Positions 1 through 7,418 of a stretch of DNA of 64,000 nt are shown here, piece by piece. Within the stretch, counting starts at the first letter, position 1. Every line of letters starts with the position of its first letter. Source of the DNA: Chloroflexota bacterium. Lineage in GTDB: Bacteria > Chloroflexota > Anaerolineae > Aggregatilineales > Phototrophicaceae. The notes under the pieces are model-generated. The model was given only the letters and a program-made list of their open reading frames with translations, made no database searches and was not told the origin of the DNA. The position numbers were made by a program, and so were the translations under genes. Where the stretch lies: contig JAPOSR010000006.1 of assembly GCA_026709625.1 (NCBI GenBank), positions 1 through 64,000 on the forward strand, written 5' to 3'.

Positions 1-2
1 GA

Positions 3-278
3 ATCACCGCGCAGCAAGGCAGTCTGGACAGCGTAAGGGCGGCGGCGCGGCGCTTCGATGTGATCATCGTCAATATCTTGGCGCGCGTGATCATCCAGTT
101 GGCGGCGCAGGGCTTGGGCGAAATCCTGCGTCCGGGCGGGGCGGCGCTCTTCACCGGCATCATAGCCGAACAACCCGACGAAGTGGCGGCGGCCCTGGAC
201 CGCCCGGGGCTCCAGATTGTGGCGCGACAGCAGCAGAGCGATTGGCTGCTCTTTGAAACGCGGCGGTCGGCGGATTAA
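3..278 (+). CDS. prmA: Ribosomal protein L11 methyltransferase, C-terminal part (5' end outside window)
   Basis: The open frame enters from the left edge (first full codon at base 3) and ends with TAA. The visible 91 residues match the end of the class I SAM-dependent methyltransferase PrmA, which trimethylates ribosomal protein L11. The key stretch is FDVIIVNILARVI, the family's version of the NPP-like substrate-amine motif (here N-I-L-A), followed by a C-terminal beta hairpin ending in DWLLFE. The start, the SAM-binding loop and the L11-recognition domain are not in the window. menG starts 4 bases downstream on the same strand, so the two are probably co-transcribed. The family call is fairly secure; what is inferred is only that the missing N-terminus is normal. 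Confidence 0.85.
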   Translation: MTAQQGSLDSVRAAARRFDVIIVNILARVIIQLAAQGLGEILRPGGAALFTGIIAEQPDEVAAALDRPGLQIVARQQQSDWLLFETRRSAD

Positions 279-282
279 GCCT

Positions 283-993
283 ATGGCACAGCTGCAAGGG
301 CAAGCGCGCGCCGACTATGTGCGCGGCATGTTCGACCGAATCGCCAGGCGCTATGACCTGATGAATCGGCTCATTACCGGCGGCCAAGATCACAAGTGGC
401 GGCGTTTCGCTGTCCAGGTGGCAGATTTGCCGGCGCGGGGCAGGCTGCTAGATATCGCCACGGGGACAGGTGACATCGCCCGAGAGGCTCTGAAGCAACA
501 GCCAGAAGCCCGCGTGCATGGCGCTGATTTCGCCTTGGAAATGATGCGCGTAGGCCAAAGCCGACACCACGGAAGCCGTATCGCCTGGGCGGGGGCGGAT
601 GCGCTGCGCCTGCCTTATGCCGATGCCAGCTTTGATGCCGTGGTCTCGGCTTATCTGCTGCGCAATGTCGTTGATATTCCACAAGCGCTAGCAGAACAAC
701 GGCGCGTCTTGCGCAGTGGCGGGCGCATCGTCATTCTGGATACCTCGCCGCCACCGAACAGCCCACTGAAGCCCTTGATCAACTTGCATCTGCAAGTGGG
801 CATCCCCCTGCTGGGGCGGCTGGTGGCTGGCAAAGCCGCGGCCGATGCCTATCGATACCTGCCCGAGTCGACGGCGCTTTTCAAGACACCGCAAGAATTG
901 TCGCAACTGGTCGCAGCAGCTGGCTTCTGCGATGTGCGCTGGCAGACATTTATGCTGGGCACGATGGCGGCGCACTGGGCGCGGAAAGCATAA
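283..993 (+). CDS. menG: Demethylmenaquinone methyltransferase
   Basis: This 236-residue class I SAM methyltransferase catalyses the last step of menaquinone synthesis, C-methylation of demethylmenaquinone (UbiE/MenG family). The N-terminal family signature is present (MFDRIARRYDLMNRL followed by W-R), as is the SAM-binding loop LLDIATGTGDIA and a later YLLRNVVD segment. An upstream in-frame ATG at 217 would overlap prmA and add residues unlike the family, so the ATG at 283, 4 bases after the prmA stop, is preferred. It supports a menaquinone-based respiratory chain, consistent with the nuo operon and the membrane Fe-S oxidoreductase at 58.6 kb. UbiE and MenG cannot be told apart from sequence alone; menaquinone is inferred from the rest of the window. 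Confidence 0.9.
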   Translation: MAQLQGQARADYVRGMFDRIARRYDLMNRLITGGQDHKWRRFAVQVADLPARGRLLDIATGTGDIAREALKQQPEARVHGADFALEMMRVGQSRHHGSRIAWAGADALRLPYADASFDAVVSAYLLRNVVDIPQALAEQRRVLRSGGRIVILDTSPPPNSPLKPLINLHLQVGIPLLGRLVAGKAAADAYRYLPESTALFKTPQELSQLVAAAGFCDVRWQTFMLGTMAAHWARKA

Positions 994-1049
994 CGAGCCA
1001 TCGCCGCGACGACCCGTTTTGATGCAAATGCAAAATGGACGGCAGGAGC

Positions 1050-1286
1050 TCAGGCGCGCACATTGTCCTTGTGGCGATAAATGATGCGACCGCGATTCAT
1101 ATCGTAGGGCGACATCTCTACCTTGACGCGGTCTCCCAACAAAATACGGATGTAAAATTTGCGCATCTTGCCCGAGAGATAGGCAAGCAAACGGTGCCCG
1201 TTTTCCAATTCAACCATGAATTGCGTATTTGGCAACGCCTCGACGACCGTACCTTCTACTTCAATCTTCTCTTCTTTCTTTGCCAT
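1050..1286 (-). CDS. infA: Translation initiation factor IF-1
   Basis: The 78-residue product is a single OB-fold S1-like protein that binds the A site of the 30S subunit during initiation. It carries the standard family string: [30 protein letters not shown], then [16 protein letters not shown]. The ATG at 1286 is preceded by a strong AGGAGG, and the family normally begins MAKKE; the longer TTG-started frame to 1304 would swallow this ribosome-binding site. It lies downstream of rpsU on the same strand, separated by 172 bases. No clear terminator is visible after it in the 56 bases before the convergent menG stop. Confidence 0.96.
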   Translation of the reverse strand: MAKKEEKIEVEGTVVEALPNTQFMVELENGHRLLAYLSGKMRKFYIRILLGDRVKVEMSPYDMNRGRIIYRHKDNVRA

Positions 1287-1458
1287 GTGCCTCCTGCCAT
1301 ACAATTCTCAACCGCTTGACAATGGTGCGACTTGCTGCAAGCGCAACAAATCGCGGTACGCTATGCAAAGAGTTTCGGCAGCCAGCGCGCGGGCTGCGTC
1401 GCCTATCTTTCGGCTGATGCGCGGACGACCTACGGGCAGCCCAACACAGAGTCTATTC

Positions 1459-1650
1459 TCAGTTGCGACGCATGCGCCGGCGCGACCGGCGAATAGCCTT
1501 TTTCTTTTCGATGCGGCGCAGCTCGCTCTTGGAGATATGCCAGCGCTTGCGGCGCACAGTGCTCAAGATACCGGCGTTGGTCACGCGCTTGCGGAAGCGG
1601 CGCAGAAGCTGCTCTTGACTTTCGCCTGGCTTGAGTTTTACAGAAGCCAT
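1459..1650 (-). CDS. rpsU: 30S ribosomal protein S21
   Basis: This small basic protein (63 residues) has the bS21 features: a KPGESQEQLLRRFRK start, a central RRKRWHISKSELRR segment, and an Arg/Lys-rich C-terminal helix. S21 sits near the mRNA exit of the 30S platform and helps base pairing with the Shine-Dalgarno sequence. The frame extends upstream to 1809, but the added residues are low-complexity and overlap the 3' end of the S1-like gene, so the ATG at 1650 (MASVKLKPGE) is chosen. It lies 65 bases downstream of the S1-like gene and upstream of infA, forming a translation-initiation cluster. Confidence 0.93.
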   Translation of the reverse strand: MASVKLKPGESQEQLLRRFRKRVTNAGILSTVRRKRWHISKSELRRIEKKKAIRRSRRRMRRN

Positions 1651-1715
1651 TCTTTTCTCACCACCTTCACCATACTCGAGTCGTCCCGCATACAGTGTAC
1701 ACGACATTGCGCGCC

Positions 1716-2933
1716 TTATACAGGCTGATTCTCGCCAGTCTCCTGCGTTTGCTCGGCTTCTGCCTCTTGCTGGGCGGCGGCGACCAGTTCCAGTTGGCGT
1801 TCTTCCCATTGGGCTTTTTCGGTCTCGGTCACCTCGCTCAAGCTCAAACCCAGCCGCTGTCGCTCCGATTCAATGCTGATGATGCGCATGAGCAGCTTCT
1901 GGCCTTCATAGAGGTGGCGTTGTGGGTTGTCATCGGGATTGCGAGACATCTGACTCACGTGCAGCAAAGCCTCTATGCCGGGGTCGAGGCTGATAAATGC
2001 GCCGAAGGCCTCCAGGCGGCTGATGACGCCTTCGACCAGTTGGCCGATGTGATAGATGCCATCGACCAGCGTCCAGGGGTTGGGCTGCAGCCGCTTCAAG
2101 CTCAAGCCGATGCGCTTGCCTTGCGCGTCCAAATTCAGCACGAAGACATCGATCCTGTCGCCCACCGCCAAGACCTGGCTTGGGTGCCGGACGCGGCGCC
2201 AGGCCAGCTCGGAGATATGGACCAAACCATCCGCTCCACCGAGGTCGACAAATGCGCCAAAGTCGCACAAGCCGCTGACCACGCCGCTGCGGGATGTGCC
2301 TTCTTGCAGCTCGAGCAGCAGTTTTTCTTTGCGGGCGGCGCGATTCTCATGCTCGGCTTCCAGCTGGCTGAAGACCAGGCGGCGGCGTTTGCGATTGACC
2401 TCGATGACCTTGACTGTGATTTCGTTGCCGATCAAGCTCTGCAAATGGGTGATGCGGTCGTCTTCTTTCAAGCCACGCGGCAAATCGACAACATGGCTGG
2501 CTGGCACAAAACCGCGCAGATGTCCGAAGCTGACGATGATGCCGCCTTTGTTGGAATCAGTGATTTCGCCGCTGTAGAGGGTTTCGGCATTCATCATTTC
2601 TTCTGCGCGCAGCCAGTCCTCATTTTGACGCGCCTGAGCTGCGGACAATATGAGATTGCCGTCGTTGTCATTAAGGTTGACAACCGCCACGGCGATCTGC
2701 GCATTGATTTCAAAGTCGCGCGTGCTCATGCCCATACGCTCAATATCGCCGCGCGTGACGATGCCATCTTGCTTCCAGCCGACATCCACAATCAGCCCTT
2801 GGCTGTCGATGCCCATCACTGTGCCGCTGACGATGTCGCCGCGTTCAATGCTGCTTGCCGCCAGCGATTCTTCGAGCAAGGCTGCAAAGTCCATCTCTTC
2901 CACCGATGTATCTACTGCGATTTGTGCCTGCAT
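1716..2933 (-). CDS. rpsA: Ribosomal protein S1-like RNA-binding protein (first of two tandem paralogs)
   Basis: The 405-residue product has four S1 RNA-binding domains at about residues 31-98, 118-190, 212-281 and 296-368. The third is the most canonical (CDFGAFVDLGGADGLVHISEL). The N-terminal domain has the KQDGIVT form seen in bacterial S1 proteins. It probably tethers mRNA to the 30S subunit. The ATG at 2933 is chosen over an upstream TTG at 2999 because a GGGGAG lies about 13 bases before it. It has its own strong promoter and operator-like palindrome (3105-3144). A close paralog lies directly upstream (3156-4331). The acidic, Glu/Gln-rich C-terminus is unlike the paralog's tail. Which of the two is the housekeeping S1 cannot be decided here. 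Confidence 0.88.
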   Translation of the reverse strand: MQAQIAVDTSVEEMDFAALLEESLAASSIERGDIVSGTVMGIDSQGLIVDVGWKQDGIVTRGDIERMGMSTRDFEINAQIAVAVVNLNDNDGNLILSAAQARQNEDWLRAEEMMNAETLYSGEITDSNKGGIIVSFGHLRGFVPASHVVDLPRGLKEDDRITHLQSLIGNEITVKVIEVNRKRRRLVFSQLEAEHENRAARKEKLLLELQEGTSRSGVVSGLCDFGAFVDLGGADGLVHISELAWRRVRHPSQVLAVGDRIDVFVLNLDAQGKRIGLSLKRLQPNPWTLVDGIYHIGQLVEGVISRLEAFGAFISLDPGIEALLHVSQMSRNPDDNPQRHLYEGQKLLMRIISIESERQRLGLSLSEVTETEKAQWEERQLELVAAAQQEAEAEQTQETGENQPV

Positions 2934-3104
2934 ATCCAAAACCACGCTCCCCGAACGATTGACTTGCGGGTTTGCGGCGAGGCTGACGCGCGCAGGCAAA
3001 ATAAAACCTGGCTACAGCCATGCTGCATGACCAGGCTCAGGTACATGTGCCTGCAAACTGAGCAACCCTACACGACAGATCTGACCTCGCCAACAATCGG
3101 CGAC

Positions 3105-3133
3105 ATTGTACAAAGGCGGCTGCCCAGTGTCAA
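3105..3133 (-). promoter_or_regulatory. Sigma-70-type promoter of the first S1-like gene
   Basis: On the minus strand TTGACA (3133-3128) is followed after exactly 17 bases by TACAAT (3110-3105), near the vegetative consensus. Transcription would start near 3098, giving a leader of about 165 bases before the ATG at 2933. The -35 box lies inside the palindrome at 3129-3144. Confidence 0.7.
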
Positions 3134-3144
3134 CCGCGGTTGAC
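3129..3144. promoter_or_regulatory. 16-bp perfect palindrome, candidate operator
   Basis: GTCAACCGCGGTTGAC is a perfect inverted repeat with no spacer. It covers five bases of the -35 hexamer of the S1-like gene, where a bound dimeric repressor would block RNA polymerase. It lies 11 bases beyond the stop of the upstream S1 paralog. The binding protein is unknown. Confidence 0.6.
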
Positions 3145-3155
3145 AAGCAATCCGT

Positions 3156-4331
3156 CTATTCGTCCGGAAGCGAAGCGGCGGGCAACTCGGCGTCGTCATC
3201 TTGACGCGACTCTTCAGCTTGGCCGGAAGCTGTGCCCCAGCGCTGCGTAAAGCCAACGCGGCGCTTTTCTGGCTCCAGATGGCTGATGCGCAAAGACATG
3301 TGGTCGCCCTTTTGCACATACGAATAGGGTTCTTTCAGCGCGCCATCACCCATCTCGCTGAGGTGAAGCAAGCCTTCCAAGCCATCTCCCAACGCGACAA
3401 AAGCGCCAAAGTCGACCACATTGGTAACATAACCTTCCACCAGCTGGCCCTCGTGATAGCGAAGCTGCGCGTCGTCCCAGGGGTCGCTGAGCAGGCGTTT
3501 GCGGCTGAGGGCGATTCGGTTGGTCTGCCGGTCGAGGTTGAGCACGAAGACCTCGATTTCTTGGCCGATCTGCAAGATATCGCGCGGGTGATCGACGCGA
3601 TGCCAAGCCAGCTCGCTGACATGAATCAAGCCGTCTGCGCCGCCGATATTGACAAATGCGCCGAAGTCGCGGATGCCAGTGACCACGCCTTTGACGACAT
3701 CGCCCACGCTAAGCTCGGCCAACAGCTGGGCTTTGCGGCGAGCACGCCATTCGCGCTGCGCTTCTCGTTCGCTGAAGATCAGTCGGCGGCGGTCTTGATC
3801 AACCTCGATGATCTTGACACCCAAGGTATTGCCGATCAGTTCGCTCATCGCTTCGCGGCGGTCGGCGGACAAGCGAACCGAAACGAGGTGCGAGCCGGGG
3901 ATAAAGCCTTCCAGTCGGTTCCAGCGGACGAGCGCGCCGCCTTTGTTATAGCCGCTGACCTTGACATCGACCGCATCCTGCGATTTGAGCAGCTCGCGCG
4001 CTTTTTCCCAGTCATAGCGCTGCAATCCCATATTGATCGAAACGATGAGATTGTCGTGTTGGTCGCGCGGATTGACGATGTACACAGGCACGCTGGTGCC
4101 CGACTCGAGGCTGGCTCGAAAGTCGTCGTCCATGCGCTCCAGGTCTTGCGAGGGCACGATGCCATCTTGCTTCGCGCCCAAGTCGACAATGATCTCGCGC
4201 TCATCAATTTGCAAGATAGTCGCTTCGCGGATTTCGCCGCGCCGCGGGGGTGTAAAGGTGAAATCGAAAGACGAGGCCAACAGCTCCTCGAAGTTCTCGT
4301 CTTCGCTGCCGATTGCTGTATATTCGCTCAT
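3156..4331 (-). CDS. rpsA: Ribosomal protein S1-like RNA-binding protein (second tandem paralog)
   Basis: The 391-residue protein has four S1 domains at about residues 30-101, 120-189, 209-278 and 295-365. The third is canonical (RDFGAFVNIGGADGLIHVSEL) and the fourth retains DFGAFVALGDGLEGLLHLSEM. It begins with an acidic region and ends in an acidic tail (about 25 residues with QDDDAELP), as in many S1 proteins. The ATG at 4331 has AGGAGG 13 bases upstream; the frame runs on to 4364 without added support. A possible promoter is TATACT at 4531-4526 with a TTGCGC 19 bases upstream. Domain order and length match the neighbour at 1716-2933, so the pair looks like a duplication. Confidence 0.88.
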   Translation of the reverse strand: MSEYTAIGSEDENFEELLASSFDFTFTPPRRGEIREATILQIDEREIIVDLGAKQDGIVPSQDLERMDDDFRASLESGTSVPVYIVNPRDQHDNLIVSINMGLQRYDWEKARELLKSQDAVDVKVSGYNKGGALVRWNRLEGFIPGSHLVSVRLSADRREAMSELIGNTLGVKIIEVDQDRRRLIFSEREAQREWRARRKAQLLAELSVGDVVKGVVTGIRDFGAFVNIGGADGLIHVSELAWHRVDHPRDILQIGQEIEVFVLNLDRQTNRIALSRKRLLSDPWDDAQLRYHEGQLVEGYVTNVVDFGAFVALGDGLEGLLHLSEMGDGALKEPYSYVQKGDHMSLRISHLEPEKRRVGFTQRWGTASGQAEESRQDDDAELPAASLPDE

Positions 4332-4580
4332 GGGTTTGGCAAAACCTCCTGCTGTGCAGGTCATTGTCGCGTCGCAGCTTGTCTGCGCATTGGCGCAGAG
4401 TCAATTCGAGCGCGCGCGATTCTTGCCGTCAATCGCCGCTCTGCGCCTACTCTACCATGAATAGGCGAGTTTGCGCACAAAATGACCAGGCGCTGCTGTC
4501 CGCGCGCCGAGTGACAGCTTCATTCAGTATAGCCCAAATTGCCGCGCAAGGCGCAAGGTCGCGGGCATTGCGCCAGCGCC

Positions 4581-5111
4581 TCAATTTTGCGGCGGCGCGT
4601 CGACATAATCGCGCCCCAGCAAACCACGGTCGATCTCCCAAGGATAGACAACATATACATCGGTCACATCACCATACAAATCGGGCTTGGCATCGGAAAA
4701 CAGGCTGCGATAAGGATGGTAGTGCAGCACGCAGCTGACGGGCCTGCCGCCAGCCGCGCTGACCCGGTCGCGCACGGCAATGCTGGTGCGCCCGCTGCCC
4801 CAGACATCATCGACCACCAGGGTGCGGCGTCCACGCAGCAGATCGGGATCAGGAAATTGCAAGAAGCTGGGCCAAGCCATCATGCTGGCGCGCGCAGCCG
4901 CCACAAAGTCCACCGATGCCGCCAGCAGGTGCTGGATGCTCAGCGCCTCTGCCAGCAAGCCGCCCGGGACGACTCCGCCACGCGTAATCATGACCATCGC
5001 GCCAAAGGGACCTAAGAGCTGAATGCGCGGTATCAGCCCGTCGATCAACTCATCGACCTCATCCCAGCTGATCAACCGCGGTGGTCCGGAATCTTCCGGG
5101 CGCATCAGCAT
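4581..5111 (-). CDS. Phosphoribosyltransferase family protein
   Basis: The 176-residue protein has the type I phosphoribosyltransferase fold: MVMITRGGVVPGGLLAEAL (PPi loop region) and the PRPP-binding motif RTLVVDDVWGSGRT, with two acidic residues followed by the G-S-G-R-T loop. It resembles the xanthine/hypoxanthine-guanine PRTase-like group rather than a named purine enzyme, so the substrate is not assigned. The frame is open to 5192, but ATG 5111 (or 5105) after GGAAAGGA is preferred because the extension overlaps the upstream gene. It is the last gene of a probable four-gene operon from 7366 to 4581, 52 bases after the THUMP-like methyltransferase. Confidence 0.72.
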   Translation of the reverse strand: MLMRPEDSGPPRLISWDEVDELIDGLIPRIQLLGPFGAMVMITRGGVVPGGLLAEALSIQHLLAASVDFVAAARASMMAWPSFLQFPDPDLLRGRRTLVVDDVWGSGRTSIAVRDRVSAAGGRPVSCVLHYHPYRSLFSDAKPDLYGDVTDVYVVYPWEIDRGLLGRDYVDAPPQN

Positions 5112-5163
5112 ACTGCCGTCCTTTCCTTCGCGAGGGCTGCGCAAATAAGCGGCGCTGCTGCCA

Positions 5164-6363
5164 TTATAGTGAGAGTCGCGGCGCTTGCCCAAGTTTGGGT
5201 TCGTCGCAAACGATGGCGATGGGCTTGCCGCGGCAGCGAGTCATGACCAGCACACAGGAATTGCCTTCGCCACGCAGCCGCAAGCGAGCGATGAGCTCAT
5301 CGGGACTCATAGCAAAGCCGCGTTTTTTGATGGTAACGCGCCCGATGCCTCGCGCGAGCAAATGACGCCGCAGCCGCTTCAGCTGAAAAGGCAGCCACTC
5401 GCGGATTTTCCAGCAGCGCGCCCAAGGCGTCGGCGCAGGCTGGTCGACCGTCAAGTAGGCAATGCGCTCATCCAGCATAGATGCCTGGAGGTGCCGCCCC
5501 AGGGTCTGCACCAATCCAGCGCGCAGCACAGCCGGATCGGGCTCGAGCAGCCAGCCCCGCGGCGCAGTGACAGCCATGTCAGCCTCGCCATCGTCCTCCA
5601 TGTGCAGGACATCCGCTTTTCGCAGCAGGGTGGCGAAGGGCTGGACGGGGTCACGATGCAGCCACAGCAGCGCCTCGCTCAGGCGTCCCTGCACAGAAAT
5701 GAACTCCAGCGCGCCGCCATAGGCTTCGACCTGACGCAAGTCGAGGCTCGGCGACAGCTTCACAGCGATTTCACGCGCGCGCCATTGCCGCGTCAGTGAT
5801 AGCTGCGGCAGATAAGCCTCGACATGATGGATGCGTCTGCCCCTGTCATCGCGGCGGGCGGGGTCGAAGAATATCGCATCGTAACCGCTGGGTATGCCCT
5901 GACGAATGTCGCGCACCGCGAATTGCGCTGGCAGCTGCAGCGCAGAGCTGTTGTGGCGGGCGATGGCGATGTGAACGGGGTCGATGTCCAAACCGAGCGC
6001 CTCGCGATTCGCCGCGGCAAAAGCCAGGCTGTCCGCGCCGATGCCACAACACAGATCCAGCAATCGGCTCGCTTCAAACTGGCGCGCGCGATATTGGCGT
6101 GCCAGAAGGCCGCTGGCTTGCTGCAAGCCGGCCTCGGTGAAGAGCATGCGCTCGCCATGCGCAGGGAACTTGGCGATGGCTTTTTTTCGCAGCCGCAGCA
6201 TGGTCAGCACAGTCCCAGCCTCGCGGGCTGTCAGCGATCGGCGCAGCTGGCTGAGCAAAGGCAGTGTACTGGCATCGGACAGGTCGGCATTGGCAAGCGA
6301 GACCAGGCGCTTTTGGGCGCGCTCGCTTTGCAAGAAGGCGATGTCGACCAGGCTAAGCGGCAT
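5164..6363 (-). CDS. Class I SAM-dependent methyltransferase with THUMP-like C-terminal domain
   Basis: The 399-residue protein has a helical N-terminus, then a methyltransferase domain with the SAM loop LLDLCCGIGADSLAFA (about residue 100), the acidic LDIDP that binds the ribose, and the motif FFDPARRDDRGRR in the catalytic position. DPARR is typical of a bacterial group related to trimethylguanosine synthase, whose C-terminal 80 residues (THUMP-like domain) probably bind RNA. Here that domain includes IGRVTIKKRG and a basic RLRLRG. An RNA substrate is likely but unproven. It begins 8 bases after the preceding methyltransferase-like gene, in one operon. Confidence 0.75.
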   Translation of the reverse strand: MPLSLVDIAFLQSERAQKRLVSLANADLSDASTLPLLSQLRRSLTAREAGTVLTMLRLRKKAIAKFPAHGERMLFTEAGLQQASGLLARQYRARQFEASRLLDLCCGIGADSLAFAAANREALGLDIDPVHIAIARHNSSALQLPAQFAVRDIRQGIPSGYDAIFFDPARRDDRGRRIHHVEAYLPQLSLTRQWRAREIAVKLSPSLDLRQVEAYGGALEFISVQGRLSEALLWLHRDPVQPFATLLRKADVLHMEDDGEADMAVTAPRGWLLEPDPAVLRAGLVQTLGRHLQASMLDERIAYLTVDQPAPTPWARCWKIREWLPFQLKRLRRHLLARGIGRVTIKKRGFAMSPDELIARLRLRGEGNSCVLVMTRCRGKPIAIVCDEPKLGQAPRLSL

Positions 6364-6371
6364 CGAGCCGG

Positions 6372-7181
6372 CTACTCGTCAGGCGCTTCGGCAGATGCGG
6401 GGTCGATATCGATGTAGACGAGCCTTTCGCCATGCAGCGACTCCAATGTCGGATTGATGCGCAGCCCAAACACCCAGGTTTGCGCGGTTTCACGACTGAA
6501 TTTGCCGACCTTGTTCACATCGCGGACGATGCCAGCGAGCACAGCGGGCTGCATGAAACCGACCGCTTTGGGCAAGCTGCTGAATGCCAGCAGAATCGGC
6601 TGTGGAAGCGCTGCGATGGCGGCGGCGCGCCAGCTGATTGTGTCTTCGGCGGTTCGCGCCCAGGCGGGCCGATTGGGCTGCTGCTGGATCAACAGGTGCA
6701 GATAGCGACCGCGGAAGCGCTGCATATCCAGCGAGTCGGCTTCTGTGCGGGCGACGGTTTGGATGCGCTTTTGTGCTTCGCGGGTCCTGTGCGGTTTTTC
6801 GCCGCGCATCAACACGCCCAGTCCATCAAGCGCGGGCTCGACCAATATGCGCACAAAACCGCAGTCGGACAAGAACTCGCCAAGCTGTTGGCTGACCCGG
6901 CGCCGCGGCTGCACAGCGATAAAACGTCCGCCTTCCCGCAGCAGCCCGCGCGCTTCGTCCAGCAATTCGCTTGTCAGGGGCAGATCGTAAGCGACAATGG
7001 CGTCGAGGCTGTTGGGTTGGCAGGCTGTTCGTGGCAAGGGCTGCAAATCTGCGCGCGCCTCGGACAAGATAGCGGCTGAGCCACCATCCAGATCCAACAG
7101 CCGCAAGCTGGCGGAACTGGGCGGCAGCTGCTTTGCCATCGCCAAGACAAAATGCCGCCGCAGTCGCAGCGCCGTCATCAA
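6372..7181 (-). CDS. Degenerate methyltransferase-fold protein, function unknown
   Basis: The 269-residue protein starts like a class I methyltransferase (RLLDLDGGSAAILSEA, then LDAIVAYDLPLTSELLDEARGLLREGGRFI), but the SAM loop is L-D-G-G rather than G-x-G-x-G and the N-terminus is short. Its second half has no family I recognise. It includes a tryptophan-containing TISWRAAAIAAL segment and an ordered C-terminal strand region. It overlaps the 62-residue gene before it by 4 bases (7178-7181) and sits 8 bases before the THUMP-like methyltransferase, which suggests linked function and translational coupling. Loss or change of SAM binding is inferred from the motif only. Confidence 0.6.
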   Translation of the reverse strand: MMTALRLRRHFVLAMAKQLPPSSASLRLLDLDGGSAAILSEARADLQPLPRTACQPNSLDAIVAYDLPLTSELLDEARGLLREGGRFIAVQPRRRVSQQLGEFLSDCGFVRILVEPALDGLGVLMRGEKPHRTREAQKRIQTVARTEADSLDMQRFRGRYLHLLIQQQPNRPAWARTAEDTISWRAAAIAALPQPILLAFSSLPKAVGFMQPAVLAGIVRDVNKVGKFSRETAQTWVFGLRINPTLESLHGERLVYIDIDPASAEAPDE

Positions 7182-7366
7182 CTGTTGCTCGCCGCCACCT
7201 TAATCAGCTGCAGAAATTCTTCCCATTCTTCGCGGAAGAAGTGCAAAGTAACCGCGCCCAGCTCGACATGATAAGTCAGTTCATCATCGGGCTCGCGCAC
7301 TTCCCAGACCAGGTAATTGTCGGTCTCGGCGAGGGCGTTATTGTCTCTGCTATTCGTATCGGCCAT
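7178..7366 (-). CDS. Small acidic conserved-looking protein of unknown function
   Basis: A 62-residue acidic protein (YLVWEVREPDDELTYHVELGAVTLHFFREEWEEFLQLI). The middle looks like two beta strands followed by a helix, the shape of a small alpha/beta adaptor. It opens a four-gene operon and overlaps the next gene by 4 bases, the normal arrangement of a real small gene. No family is recognised. Related small proteins often sit upstream of methyltransferase genes, but that is an impression, not a search result. Confidence 0.6.
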   Translation of the reverse strand: MADTNSRDNNALAETDNYLVWEVREPDDELTYHVELGAVTLHFFREEWEEFLQLIKVAASNS

Positions 7367-7418
7367 CTCGATTCGCAGCTATCTACTTGTTCGCCGCGGC
7401 GGTATAAGCCTGCGCTTG

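Noticed and set aside
2999-2999. TTG start for the first S1-like gene
   Set aside because: No ribosome-binding site precedes it, and the ATG at 2933 has one; the added residues lack domain similarity.
1695-3143. 482-codon plus-strand frame opposite the first S1-like gene
   Set aside because: It is the shadow of a four-domain S1 protein and has no family pattern.
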